Positions 28,553 through 36,874 of a DNA stretch of 64,000 nucleotides are shown here, piece after piece (position 1 is the stretch's first letter; each line of letters begins with the position of its first letter). The notes beneath the pieces were generated by a model. It was given only the letters and a program-made list of their open reading frames with translations, searched no databases and had not been told where the DNA came from. The translations under genes and the position numbers were made by a program. Source of the DNA: Nocardia flavorosea (GTDB lineage: Bacteria > Actinomycetota > Actinomycetes > Mycobacteriales > Mycobacteriaceae); contig NZ_JADLQL010000002.1 in assembly GCF_015477805.1 (NCBI RefSeq), positions 558,001 through 622,000 on the forward strand, written 5' to 3'.

Positions 28553-30184
28553 TCAGTCGGGGTAATTGTCTTCCGGGTCGGCTACCAGGGCTTTTCCGGC
28601 GACCTGGCCTTTGGCGAGAGCGTCGAGGAAGGCGCGGGCCCAGCGGTCGACATCGTGGGCGAGGACCTGGCGGCGCAGGGCGCGCATGCGGCGACGGCGG
28701 GTTTCGCGGTCGTCGGTGAGGGCGGAGACGATGGCGTCCTTCACGCTGTCCAGATCGTGCGGGTTGCACAGGTAGGACTGGCGGAGTTCGGCGGCCGCGC
28801 CGGTGAACTCGCTCAGCACCAGTGTGCCGTTGAGACCACTGTGGCAGGCCACGTACTCCTTGGCCACCAGGTTCATACCGTCACGCAGCGGGGTCACGAG
28901 CATGACGTCGGCGGCGACGAAGAAGGCGATGAGCTCCTCGCGGGCGATGGGACGGTGCAGATAGTGCACCACCGGATAGCCGACCCGGGCGAACTCGCCG
29001 TTGATCCGGCCGACCTGGCGTTCGATATCGCCACGCATCTGGATATAGCTCTCGACCCGTTCGCGGCTCGGTGTGGCCAGCTGCACCATCACGGTGTCGG
29101 CCGGGTCGATACGGCCTTCGTCGAGCAGTTCTTCCAGGGCGTTGAGCCGGATATCGATGCCCTTGGTGTAGTCGAGCCGGTCGACACCGAGCAGGACGTG
29201 TTTGGGGCTGCCGAGTTCGGCGCGGATCCGGGCGGCGCGCTCCCGTACCGACCGCCGCCGCGAATGCTCGTCCAGTCCGGCCGAGTCGATGGAGATCGGG
29301 AAGGCGCCCACTCGCACGGTCCGGAACCCGACCTGCACCACACCCATCTTCGACCGCACCCCGACCGTGCCGCGCGAGGTGGGCTGCCCGGCCAGCCGGC
29401 GGGCCAGGTACAGGAAATTCTGGGCGCCGCCGGGCAGATGGAACCCGATCAGGTCCGCGCCCAGCAGGCCCTCCACGATCTCGGTGCGCCACGGCATCTG
29501 CATGAACAGTTCGACCGGCGGGAACGGGATGTGCAGGAAGAAGCCGATGGTGAGATCGGGGCGCAGCATCCGCAGCATCTTCGGCACCAGCTGCAACTGG
29601 TAATCCTGCACCCAAACCGTGGCGCCCTCGGCGGCGACCTTGGCGGTCTCCTCGGCGAAACGCCGGTTCACCTGCACATAGGCCGACCACCAAGCCCGGT
29701 TGTACACCGGGCGGACGATCACATCGTGGTAGAGCGGCCACAGGGTCGCGTTGGAGAAGCCTTCGTAATAGTCGGCGACCTCCTGCGCCGACAGCGGCAC
29801 CGGATGCAATTCCAGCCCGTCCTCGACGATCGGGTCGACCTCGACATCGGGAACGCCGGCCCAGCCGACCCAGGCGCCCCGGTTGCTGCGCAGTACCGGC
29901 TCCAGCGCGGTCACCAGCCCGCCGGGACTGCGTTTCCAGCGGGTGCTCCCGTCGGGCAGTTTTTCCAGGTCCACCGGGAGCCGGTTGGCGACGACGACGA
30001 ACCCGGATCCGGCCCCGCGTTCCCGCAGGGGTTCGGCGTCCACCGCCTCGGGCTGGGCCTCCACCAGATCGATCGGACCGGTGACCGGACCGGAACCGTT
30101 ACCGGCACCGGACGGGCCCGCGGATACGCCGGTATCGTCCTGACGGGTGGAATCTCTGGACGGCTGCTCTGTCATCTGGTCCAC
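28553..30184 (-). CDS. otsA: Alpha,alpha-trehalose-phosphate synthase (OtsA)
   Basis: 543 residues. GTG start at 30184 with AAGGA 8 bases upstream; an ATG three codons later is an alternative. GT20 glycosyltransferase: [97 protein letters not shown]. It makes trehalose-6-phosphate from UDP-glucose (or ADP-glucose in mycobacteria) and glucose-6-phosphate, a precursor of mycolyl trehalose lipids. The first 48 residues are a low-complexity extension. The 56-residue gene upstream accompanies it. Confidence 0.96.
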   Translation of the reverse strand: MDQMTEQPSRDSTRQDDTGVSAGPSGAGNGSGPVTGPIDLVEAQPEAVDAEPLRERGAGSGFVVVANRLPVDLEKLPDGSTRWKRSPGGLVTALEPVLRSNRGAWVGWAGVPDVEVDPIVEDGLELHPVPLSAQEVADYYEGFSNATLWPLYHDVIVRPVYNRAWWSAYVQVNRRFAEETAKVAAEGATVWVQDYQLQLVPKMLRMLRPDLTIGFFLHIPFPPVELFMQMPWRTEIVEGLLGADLIGFHLPGGAQNFLYLARRLAGQPTSRGTVGVRSKMGVVQVGFRTVRVGAFPISIDSAGLDEHSRRRSVRERAARIRAELGSPKHVLLGVDRLDYTKGIDIRLNALEELLDEGRIDPADTVMVQLATPSRERVESYIQMRGDIERQVGRINGEFARVGYPVVHYLHRPIAREELIAFFVAADVMLVTPLRDGMNLVAKEYVACHSGLNGTLVLSEFTGAAAELRQSYLCNPHDLDSVKDAIVSALTDDRETRRRRMRALRRQVLAHDVDRWARAFLDALAKGQVAGKALVADPEDNYPD

Positions 30185-30333
30185 TCACGCATCCTTCGCG
30201 CGGCGCTGTACGCCACATGTAGTTGTGTGGATCCGCGGACGTCGCCGTTGGCGCCGGCGGCCCACATGGCCGTCAGCGCCCGGCGGCGATAGCTTGCGTG
30301 ACCAGACGCTCGGCCATGCGGTCGAAGCTCAGC

Positions 30334-30504
30334 TTATTCGGTTCGGGCGCCCGGGCCGATCCCCAACATCGACAGGAGCATCCGGCATTCGTCGGCATCG
30401 GCGGCGTAGGCGGCCACGACCCGCTGCGCCTGACGAGCGGTCTCGTCGGCGAGGGGTTCCAGATCGTCGTCGGCGATACCGTTGGCGCTGCTTTTCGCGG
30501 CCAT
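30334..30504 (-). CDS. Small conserved protein upstream of otsA
   Basis: 56 residues from ATG at 30504 (MAAKSSANGIADDDLEPLAD), with GGGAGG six bases upstream, a strong ribosome binding site. Mostly helical and charged (ETARQAQRVVAAYAADADEC, LLSMLGIG). No known domain. M. tuberculosis has a similarly small unknown gene (Rv3489, about 55 codons) directly before otsA, so this is probably its positional counterpart. Function unknown; a link to trehalose synthesis is guilt by position only. Confidence 0.72.
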   Translation of the reverse strand: MAAKSSANGIADDDLEPLADETARQAQRVVAAYAADADECRMLLSMLGIGPGARTE

Positions 30505-30647
30505 CTCAATCCTCCCGGCAGGTGCGCTGGTATGTGAAATGTCAATGGTATCTGCCCCGTGCGGAGGTCGCTGCGGGCGCGGTAACACAACGCCACCGCG
30601 CGGGCTATACCGTGGGCAGCGGAAACGATCAGGAAGGGGCCCTCAGC

Positions 30648-31481
30648 ATGCCGTTGGCCACGGTGAACGGAATATCGATCAACTATCAGGTCAAAGGGGA
30701 CCGTTCCAAGGGCACCGATGTGAAAGGCGGCGGCCCGCTGGTAGTGCTGATCATGGGGACCGGCAGCCCGGGCCGCGTATGGGAGCTGCACCAGGTGCCG
30801 GCACTGGTCGCCGCCGGCTACCGGGTCTGCACCTTCGACAACCGGGGTATCGCACCCTCTTACGAGGCCGCGAACGGGATGACCATCCAGGAGATGGTCG
30901 CCGATACGGCGGGGTTGATCGAGTTCCTGGACGAGGGTCCGGCGCTGGTGGCCGGCACCTCGATGGGCGCCCGGGTGGCGCAGGAGCTCGCCCTGGCCCG
31001 GCCCGAGCTGGTGCGGAAAGCCGTGTTCCTGGCCGGGCACGGCCGCCTGGACCGGTTTCAGAAGACCTTGTCGCTGGGCGAACACGAACTCGACGAGAGC
31101 GGGGTGAAGCTGCCGCCGAAGTACGAGGCCGCCCTCACCGCCGTGATGAACCTTTCCCCCGCCACCATGGCCGATGCCAACGCGGCCCGGGACTGGCTGG
31201 ACCTGTTCGAGTTCACCGGCGGTCCGGTGCCCCCCGGCATCCGGGCGCAGCGCAAGATGGATCACGAATTCGATCGGGTGCAGGCCTACCGCGCCATCCG
31301 CGTGCCGTGCCTGGCGGTGGGTTTCGCCGATGACCGGATGATTCCGCCGTATCTGTCGCGGGAGGTCGCCGAGGCCATCCCGGGCGGGCGTTACCAGGAG
31401 GTTCCGGACGCCGGCCATTACGGCTACCTGGAGCGGCCCGATACAGTGAACAAGATCCTTCTGGAGTTCTTCGCCTCGTGA
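30648..31481 (+). CDS. Alpha/beta hydrolase
   Basis: 277 residues from ATG at 30648 (MPLATVNGISINYQVKGDRS), with AGGAAGG upstream; the open frame continues to 30147 but only as shadow. Alpha/beta-hydrolase fold: LVVLIMGTGSPGRVWELHQV (oxyanion region), FDNRGIAPS, nucleophile elbow VAGTSMGARVAQE (GTSMG, Ser near residue 107), acid in GFADDRMIPP, His in PDAGHYGYLERPD. The catalytic triad is complete. It resembles 3-oxoadipate enol-lactonase-like hydrolases, but the substrate is unknown. Divergent from the small otsA-linked gene. Confidence 0.9.
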   Translation: MPLATVNGISINYQVKGDRSKGTDVKGGGPLVVLIMGTGSPGRVWELHQVPALVAAGYRVCTFDNRGIAPSYEAANGMTIQEMVADTAGLIEFLDEGPALVAGTSMGARVAQELALARPELVRKAVFLAGHGRLDRFQKTLSLGEHELDESGVKLPPKYEAALTAVMNLSPATMADANAARDWLDLFEFTGGPVPPGIRAQRKMDHEFDRVQAYRAIRVPCLAVGFADDRMIPPYLSREVAEAIPGGRYQEVPDAGHYGYLERPDTVNKILLEFFAS

Positions 31482-31624
31482 GGTGGAGCCCACAGCTAAC
31501 ACCGGCCTTGCTAGGGTCGACACATCGTTGGGTTCGCGAAACGGCAGCCGGAGGTCGTTCCTCTCTGCCGTGGCTGACCCGGACAGATCCGTACACATAC
31601 GCGCGAGCACCCCTGTGAGGTGAA

Positions 31625-31855
31625 ATGAGCACCAACCCGTTCGACGACGAGGACGGCCGCTTCTTCGTTCTGGTCAACGACGAAGAGCAGCACTCCCTGT
31701 GGCCGGCTTTCGCCGAGGTCCCGGCCGGCTGGCGCGTGGTCTTCGGCGAGGACAGCCGCGCCGCCTGCGTGGAGTACGTGGAGCAGAACTGGACCGATAT
31801 GCGGCCCAAGAGCCTGCGCGACGCCATGGCGGCCGACGAAGCGGCCCGCAAGTAG
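31625..31855 (+). CDS. MbtH family protein
   Basis: 76 residues, ATG start behind GAGGTGA. The MbtH signature is complete: [57 protein letters not shown], including the paired tryptophans that grip the adenylation domain. MbtH proteins are chaperones and activators of nonribosomal peptide synthetase adenylation domains. No NRPS gene lies in the window, so this copy is an orphan and may serve a synthetase elsewhere. Confidence 0.95.
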   Translation: MSTNPFDDEDGRFFVLVNDEEQHSLWPAFAEVPAGWRVVFGEDSRAACVEYVEQNWTDMRPKSLRDAMAADEAARK

Positions 31856-32082
31856 TTCCGCCTCCGCACAGCCCGGCCGTATCCGTTCCGGTTACCGCTC
31901 TCCGATTCGGGTGCCGCACCGAATAACGGCCGGGCTGCGCAGTGTCCCGGCCGATCTGCACACGCTCGGCCACGGTACCGCTGGGGGCGTGACCCGTTCG
32001 TCGGCATGGTGAATCGGGTTCGCGAACTCGGCGGCGGCCCCGTATGATCGGCTGTCGAGCGGCTCGTTGTCCGAGCCGCTCC

Positions 32083-32155
32083 GCCGCCTTGGCGCAACTG
32101 GCAGCGCAACGTACTTGTAATGCGTAGGTTGAGGGTTCGAGTCCCTCAGGCGGCT
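32083..32155 (+). tRNA. tRNA-Thr (anticodon UGU)
   Basis: Complete cloverleaf: acceptor GCCGCCT pairs with AGGCGGC, D stem GCGC/GCGC, anticodon stem ACGTA/TGCGT with loop CTTGTAA giving anticodon UGU, T stem GAGGG/CCCTC with loop TTCGAGT. No CCA encoded. Reads ACA codons. A terminator follows 13 bases later. Confidence 0.95.
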
Positions 32156-32168
32156 CATATTTTGCTCT

Positions 32169-32203
32169 GGCCCACCGACATGTCGGTGGGCCGGAGTATT
32201 TTT
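32169..32203 (+). terminator. Intrinsic terminator of tRNA-Thr
   Basis: Perfect 24-bp palindrome (GGCCCACCGACA and its mirror TGTCGGTGGGCC) followed after four bases by TATTTTT. A textbook stem and T-run right behind the tRNA. Confidence 0.9.
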
Positions 32204-32209
32204 CGCGGT

Positions 32210-32410
32210 ATGAGGCGATGCCGGGGGCAGAGGCTACCGCTCGCCTTCGTGCTCGACCACATCAACGGCCACGCGACCGATAATCGGCGCGAGAACTTGC
32301 GATTGGCATGCCCGAACTGCGATTCACAGCTTCCGACTTATAAAAGCCGGAACCGGGGCAACGGTCGGCACCTGCGGCGAGCGCGCTATGCGCACAGCCA
32401 GTCGTACTAG
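32210..32410 (+). pseudogene. HNH endonuclease fragment
   Basis: 66 codons from the ATG at 32210. The middle matches the C-terminal half of an HNH nuclease: FVLDHINGHATDNRRENLRL, then ACPNCDSQLPTYKSRNRG. The DH and N...N...H-type core, with the zinc-knuckle cysteines CPNC, is recognisable. The usual N-terminal half of such proteins is missing, because the tRNA and its terminator occupy the upstream bases. Either a remnant of a tRNA-targeting element or a short stand-alone HNH protein; no ribosome binding site is evident. Confidence 0.6.
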
Positions 32411-32527
32411 CCGACAGGTTGGCGATCCCGTCCCGACCACGCACTGCCGAGATCCCGAACCGGCACCGGCGCGGGGATCTTCCCGGGTCCGCGGAGCAGA
32501 TCTCGGCAGGCGGTTACCGTCGGCCGG

Positions 32528-33013
32528 TCAGATCGGGGTGACCGAGGCGACGAGCCACTGGTCGTCGGATTTGTCGAGGGCGACCCGGACGCGGCTGCCG
32601 GTGGTGGTGCCCTGGGGGGCTTCCTTGCTGGTGGTCACCTGATTCAGGAACAGCAGGACCACGGCGTGGGCGCGGTCGGCGGAGACGACGCCACCGGCCT
32701 GGGTGGTGGCCTTGACGGTGAGTTCCTTCTCCTTGGCGCCCGGCACGATGGCCTTCTCGATGAGCTGGAGGTAGTCGTCCCGGAAATCGGGAGCCAGGCT
32801 GTCGGCGGCCTTGGGCAGTTCCTTTTCCACCGTCTGGTGTTCATAGCTGAAGATGGCCGAGACGGTGCGGCTCGCGGCGGCGACGGCGTCGGTGCGTGAC
32901 TGTTCGGACTGGCGGTAGTCCCAGTACCGGTAGCCGCCGATACCGGCCACCACCGCGGCGGCGACGATCACGACAGCGGTGACGCCGACGAGGATCTTGT
33001 TGCGTAGTTTCAT
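32528..33013 (-). CDS. Mce-associated membrane protein (Rv3493c-like)
   Basis: 161 residues, ATG start. One N-terminal membrane segment (ILVGVTAVVIVAAAVVAGIG) and an exported domain with the usual Mas pattern: TVSAIFSYEHQTVEKELPKA, FRDDYLQLIEKAIVPGAKEK, AVVLLFLNQVTTS. Last gene of the mce4 operon and overlapped (ATGA) by the second Mas gene. Mas proteins are thought to stabilise the Mce complex; in M. tuberculosis two of them close the mce4 operon in the same way. Confidence 0.9.
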   Translation of the reverse strand: MKLRNKILVGVTAVVIVAAAVVAGIGGYRYWDYRQSEQSRTDAVAAASRTVSAIFSYEHQTVEKELPKAADSLAPDFRDDYLQLIEKAIVPGAKEKELTVKATTQAGGVVSADRAHAVVLLFLNQVTTSKEAPQGTTTGSRVRVALDKSDDQWLVASVTPI

Positions 33014-34128
33014 GCCACGAACTCCACATCGGAGGCGGTCAGGGTGCCGTCGTCCCCGCGCTGCACGGTGACCCGGAAGCGGTAGTACCGCTGCTGTTCG
33101 CCTTCGGCGCCCGCATTGGTGAGGGTCTGTTTCGCGGCCACCAGGATCACCGCAGAGTTCTCGTCGTCGCGTTCCACGGCGGCCTCGACGACCTCGCCCG
33201 TGGACTGCACCTTCGCCTGCTTGACGATTTCGGTGAACGGGTCCACCCGGCCGTCGAATTCGGTTTTGAATTCACCGGAGGCCATGGTGAGGATGCGGTC
33301 GATATCTTCCTTGGCCGTATCGGCGCGGATGGTGGTCAGGTTGAGGATCGTCTGGCGCGCGGTCGCCACATACTCGGCCCGGCGCTCGTCACGCTGCTCG
33401 GTGGACTGGACGGCGAGCATCGACACCACTGCGGCGCCGACCAGGCCGATCAGCAGTACGGCAGCGGCAGTGAGCGCCACGATCCGTTTCCAGGAGCCGG
33501 AGCCGCTCTGCACGGCGGGCTCGGTGCCACCGGATTCGGCCGGAACGGTTTTCTCCATCGAGACGACGGTTGCGCCGGTTTCCGCAACGCCGCCTTCCGA
33601 ATTCTCGGCAGCCTTCGCCGGGGTTCCGGGCTTGTCCGATATCCCGGTGTCTGCGGCGGACTTGTCGATCCGCACCGTCTCGTCGGGGTCGATCGAATCG
33701 GTGCCGGTAGCGGCACCGGGTGCCTGCTCCGCCGCCGTGTCGATCCGTTCGGTGACATCCGCGGACTTTTCCGCAGGGACCTCCGTGGACTTGCCCGCAG
33801 CGGCACCATCCGGCTGTCCGGAGGCGACCACGGATTTCCCGGCGGCTTCCTCGGGCTCGTTCGCAGTATCTGTGGACTTATCGGCGGCACCACCGGACTT
33901 GCCCGCAGCGGCGCGCCCGGGTTTGTCCGCAGTGATGCGTACCGTTTTATCGGCTGCGGCACTTCCGGGTTTCTTCTGCGCGGCGTCGCGCCCCGGTTCG
34001 GCGGCAGCGCTCACCGCTGCGGCGGACGCCGAATTCGCGGTGAGCTGTTCGGTTGCGTCCTCGACCGGTGGACCCGCCGTCCGGCTGGCCCGCCTGCGGG
34101 TACGGCGGGGGTCCTTGGTCTCGCTCAT
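33010..34128 (-). CDS. Mce-associated membrane protein with a long charged N-terminus (Rv3492c-like)
   Basis: 372 residues from the ATG at 34128, chosen for its ATGA overlap with the mce4F stop. Residues 1-200 are low-complexity: repeated short units rich in Ala, Lys, Gly, Asp (for example AAGKSGGAADKSTDTA), probably cytoplasmic and disordered. One membrane segment follows (VALTAAAVLLIGLVGAAVVS), then a Mas-type exported domain (TTIRADTAKEDIDRIL, YYRFRVTVQRGDDGTL). It likely binds the Mce4 complex. The long extension is unusual next to typical 150-250 residue Mas proteins. Confidence 0.88.
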   Translation of the reverse strand: MSETKDPRRTRRRASRTAGPPVEDATEQLTANSASAAAVSAAAEPGRDAAQKKPGSAAADKTVRITADKPGRAAAGKSGGAADKSTDTANEPEEAAGKSVVASGQPDGAAAGKSTEVPAEKSADVTERIDTAAEQAPGAATGTDSIDPDETVRIDKSAADTGISDKPGTPAKAAENSEGGVAETGATVVSMEKTVPAESGGTEPAVQSGSGSWKRIVALTAAAVLLIGLVGAAVVSMLAVQSTEQRDERRAEYVATARQTILNLTTIRADTAKEDIDRILTMASGEFKTEFDGRVDPFTEIVKQAKVQSTGEVVEAAVERDDENSAVILVAAKQTLTNAGAEGEQQRYYRFRVTVQRGDDGTLTASDVEFVA

Positions 34129-35582
34129 TTCTGCTGCTCCTGGAACATTGCCTGCCAATCCGCGGGTACGGTGCCCGATCCGCCGGGTGCGATATTGCCC
34201 TGACGGTAGCTGCGACCGTCGGTGCCGGTATAGACCCCGGTGGCCGGATCGTACGAGAGAGCGGCGGCGGGGGTGCTTGCGCCCGAGAAACTAGCAGGTG
34301 CGGGGGGTACTCCCGCAACCCCGGGGCCCGTGTCGGGCGCGGCAGCCGGTGCCGCGGGTTCACCGGGTGCAACCGGTTGCGGCGGTCCGAACGGCGGGTT
34401 CGTGCCCTCCGGAACGAATCCGGTGCGGCACAGCTCCGGGGTCGGGGCCCGGCGGCCCGGGAATTCCATACACGGTGTGTTGCGGATACCGCGTACCGCG
34501 CTGATGTCGTTCTGTGGAGTCTTGCAGTACAGGCCCTTCGGCGTCGGGATCGTATCGACCGCGTCGGGCCCACGCCGCTGATCAGGGGGCAGGAACCCGG
34601 TGGTACAGGCCGGCGGATCGTTGAGCACCGTCATGAAGTCGACCAGCGCGCCGTACTCCATGGGACCGCGGACGGCAGTGAGCAGCGCGGCGATCAGCGG
34701 CGGGTAGACGACCAGGATCTGTTCCAGGCCGGCGTGGTAGGTGACACCGACCTGTCCCACGCTGACCAGGTTGTTCAGCAGCAGCGGCAGGGTGGGCCGG
34801 AGTTCGTCGAACTGCTGGGTGACCCGTTCCATCGCCGCCGGACCGTTGGCGAGGATACTGCGCAGCGCCGGGTCGTGGGCGCGCAACTGGTCGGTGACGA
34901 CCGCCAGATCGCGGGTCCACGACCGGATCGCGGCATCGGAGTTCACCTGGGTGTCGAGCAGCGGGCCGATCTGTTCGATGAGCTGTTTGGTGGGCCCGAC
35001 ATTGTCGTTGGCCTCCTGCACCAGCAGTGCCGCGGAGTCGAGGAACCGTTGCAGATCCGGTCCGGCGCCGTTGAAGGCCCGGAACGCCTCGTCGATGACC
35101 TGGCGCAGCCGGGTGTCGGCGACGCTGGCGAGCAGCCGGTCGGCCTGGTCCAGCAGTGCGCCGACGTCCTGCGGTAGTTCGGTGCGGTCCACGGGGATCA
35201 CGCTGCCGTCGTACAGGTTGGCGTCGCCGGGCTGCTCCGGCGGAACCAGATCGACGTACTGTTCGCCGATCGCCGAAACGCTGCGGACCAGCGCGGTGGA
35301 ATCGGCCGGGATCTTGTAGTCGCTGTCGACCGAGAGCCGGGCTTCCACACCGTCGCTGGTGAGCCGGACCTCCCGGACCACACCGACATTCGTTCCCCGA
35401 TAGGAGACGTTGGCGTTCTGGTAGAGCCCGCCGGTGGCGGCGAGTTGCAGGGTGACCTCGATACGCCCGATACCGAGCATGGCGGGTACGCCGACGTAGG
35501 TGCCGCCCATGACGGCCAGGCCGACCACCGTGAGGATGGAGAAGATGACCAGCTGGATGCGGACGAAACGGCTGAGCGTCAC
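34125..35582 (-). CDS. mce4F: MCE family protein Mce4F
   Basis: 485 residues, ATG start. One N-terminal membrane helix (VRIQLVIFSILTVVGLAVMG), then the MlaD/MCE domain at about residues 40-115 (IEVTLQLAATGGLYQNANVS, YRGTNVGVVREV), then the helical Mce region. The last 80 residues are Pro/Ala-rich with TGVYTGTDGRSYRQG, typical of MceF. Mce proteins form the periplasmic shuttle tube of the lipid importer; Mce4 takes up cholesterol in mycobacteria. Coupled to both neighbours by ATGA overlaps. Confidence 0.93.
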   Translation of the reverse strand: MTLSRFVRIQLVIFSILTVVGLAVMGGTYVGVPAMLGIGRIEVTLQLAATGGLYQNANVSYRGTNVGVVREVRLTSDGVEARLSVDSDYKIPADSTALVRSVSAIGEQYVDLVPPEQPGDANLYDGSVIPVDRTELPQDVGALLDQADRLLASVADTRLRQVIDEAFRAFNGAGPDLQRFLDSAALLVQEANDNVGPTKQLIEQIGPLLDTQVNSDAAIRSWTRDLAVVTDQLRAHDPALRSILANGPAAMERVTQQFDELRPTLPLLLNNLVSVGQVGVTYHAGLEQILVVYPPLIAALLTAVRGPMEYGALVDFMTVLNDPPACTTGFLPPDQRRGPDAVDTIPTPKGLYCKTPQNDISAVRGIRNTPCMEFPGRRAPTPELCRTGFVPEGTNPPFGPPQPVAPGEPAAPAAAPDTGPGVAGVPPAPASFSGASTPAAALSYDPATGVYTGTDGRSYRQGNIAPGGSGTVPADWQAMFQEQQK

Positions 35583-36874
35583 GGGCCCTCGCCCCCTTGC
35601 GGCTGCCCGGGCAGCGGCACCGTCAGCCCGGGAATGGCGGGCAGGCCGGGAATCGGCGGCAGCCCGGGAATGGTCGGTTGCGGCTGGTCGCTGGGCGGCG
35701 CGCCGGGGGGCGGCGCCAGCGGTGTCGCGAGCGGGTTGCCCTGTTCGCCGGCGGGTCCGGCCACCTGGCCGAGGGCGACCTCTACGCCGCCGAACATTCC
35801 GCCGAGCCCGGTCCCGGTGAGGAAGTTCGAGTCCAGCCGTGCGGCGGTCAGGTCGACCGTCATGAACAGGTTCAGGTAGTCGCCCTTGATCGCGTTGTCC
35901 AGGTTCTTCAACGGGAACGGGAACGAGGCGATGATCTTCAAGGATTCGGTGAGGTCGGCGCCGGTATCGGCCAGTGTCTGCAGGACCGGGGCGAGGTTGG
36001 CCAGGTTCGCTTTCAGGTCGTCGCCGCTGTTGGCGATCAACCGGTTCACCACATCGCTGAGTTCACCGAGCTTGGTGATGGTGGTGGTGATGTTCTGCCG
36101 GCGATCGGCCAGCACGGTCAACGCGGGATGGATTTCCGAGATCGCTGCTTCCACCACATCGGTCTGCTCGACGAACTGGCCGGAGAGCCGGTCCAGTCCG
36201 CTGATCGCGGAGATGATGTCGTCGCGTTGCGCGTTCAGGTTGCCGATCAGATCGTTCATCTGGGGAATGAGGTCGCGGATCTCTTCTTCGTTGCCGACGA
36301 GCGCCGAGTTGAGTTCGCGGGTGATGTTCTCCAGCTGCGAGATACCGCCGCCGTTGAGGACCACCGACAGCGAGGACAGCACCTGTTCGGTGGTCGGGAA
36401 GACCCCCGCCCGCTCCAGCGGGATCACGTCACCGTCGGCGAGCCGGCCTTCGGGGGCGGTACCGGCCGGTGGCGCGAGTTCCACATGGTTGCTGCCGAGC
36501 AGACTGGTCTGGCCGATCTTGGCGGTGGCGTTGGCGGGCAACACGACATCAGGATTGAGCGAGACGGTCACCAACGCGTGCCAGTCCTCGACCTCGATAT
36601 CGGTGACCGCGCCGACCGCGACGTCGTCGATGCGTACCGGTGAATTACGGGTCAGTGTGGTGACATTCGGCATCTGGATCTGCACGGTGTACGCGCCTTC
36701 GCCGGTACCTTCGGTGCCCGGCATCGGCAACGAGTTGAGTCCGTCGTACTGGCAGCCGGTGATCGGCAGGGCCAGGGCGAGCCCGACGGCGAGTGCCGCC
36801 GCCCGGCGCCGGAAACCCGGCGCGGGCATCTTCGGCCGGATGTCCGGCGCCCGCATCGCGAGTCGGCGCATCAT
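35579..36874 (-). CDS. mce4E: MCE family lipoprotein Mce4E (LprN-like)
   Basis: 431 residues from the ATG at 36874 (MMRRLAMRAPDIRPKMPAPG), with GGAGGAGG just upstream and start overlapping the mce4D stop. Lipoprotein signal: hydrophobic AALAVGLALALPITGC, with the lipobox Cys near residue 41. MCE domain follows (TRNSPVRIDDVAVGAVTDIE, TSLLGSNHVELAPP). The C-terminus is Pro-rich. The E subunit is the lipoprotein member in all mce operons. Coupled to mce4F by ATGA. Confidence 0.93.
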   Translation of the reverse strand: MMRRLAMRAPDIRPKMPAPGFRRRAAALAVGLALALPITGCQYDGLNSLPMPGTEGTGEGAYTVQIQMPNVTTLTRNSPVRIDDVAVGAVTDIEVEDWHALVTVSLNPDVVLPANATAKIGQTSLLGSNHVELAPPAGTAPEGRLADGDVIPLERAGVFPTTEQVLSSLSVVLNGGGISQLENITRELNSALVGNEEEIRDLIPQMNDLIGNLNAQRDDIISAISGLDRLSGQFVEQTDVVEAAISEIHPALTVLADRRQNITTTITKLGELSDVVNRLIANSGDDLKANLANLAPVLQTLADTGADLTESLKIIASFPFPLKNLDNAIKGDYLNLFMTVDLTAARLDSNFLTGTGLGGMFGGVEVALGQVAGPAGEQGNPLATPLAPPPGAPPSDQPQPTIPGLPPIPGLPAIPGLTVPLPGQPQGGEGP

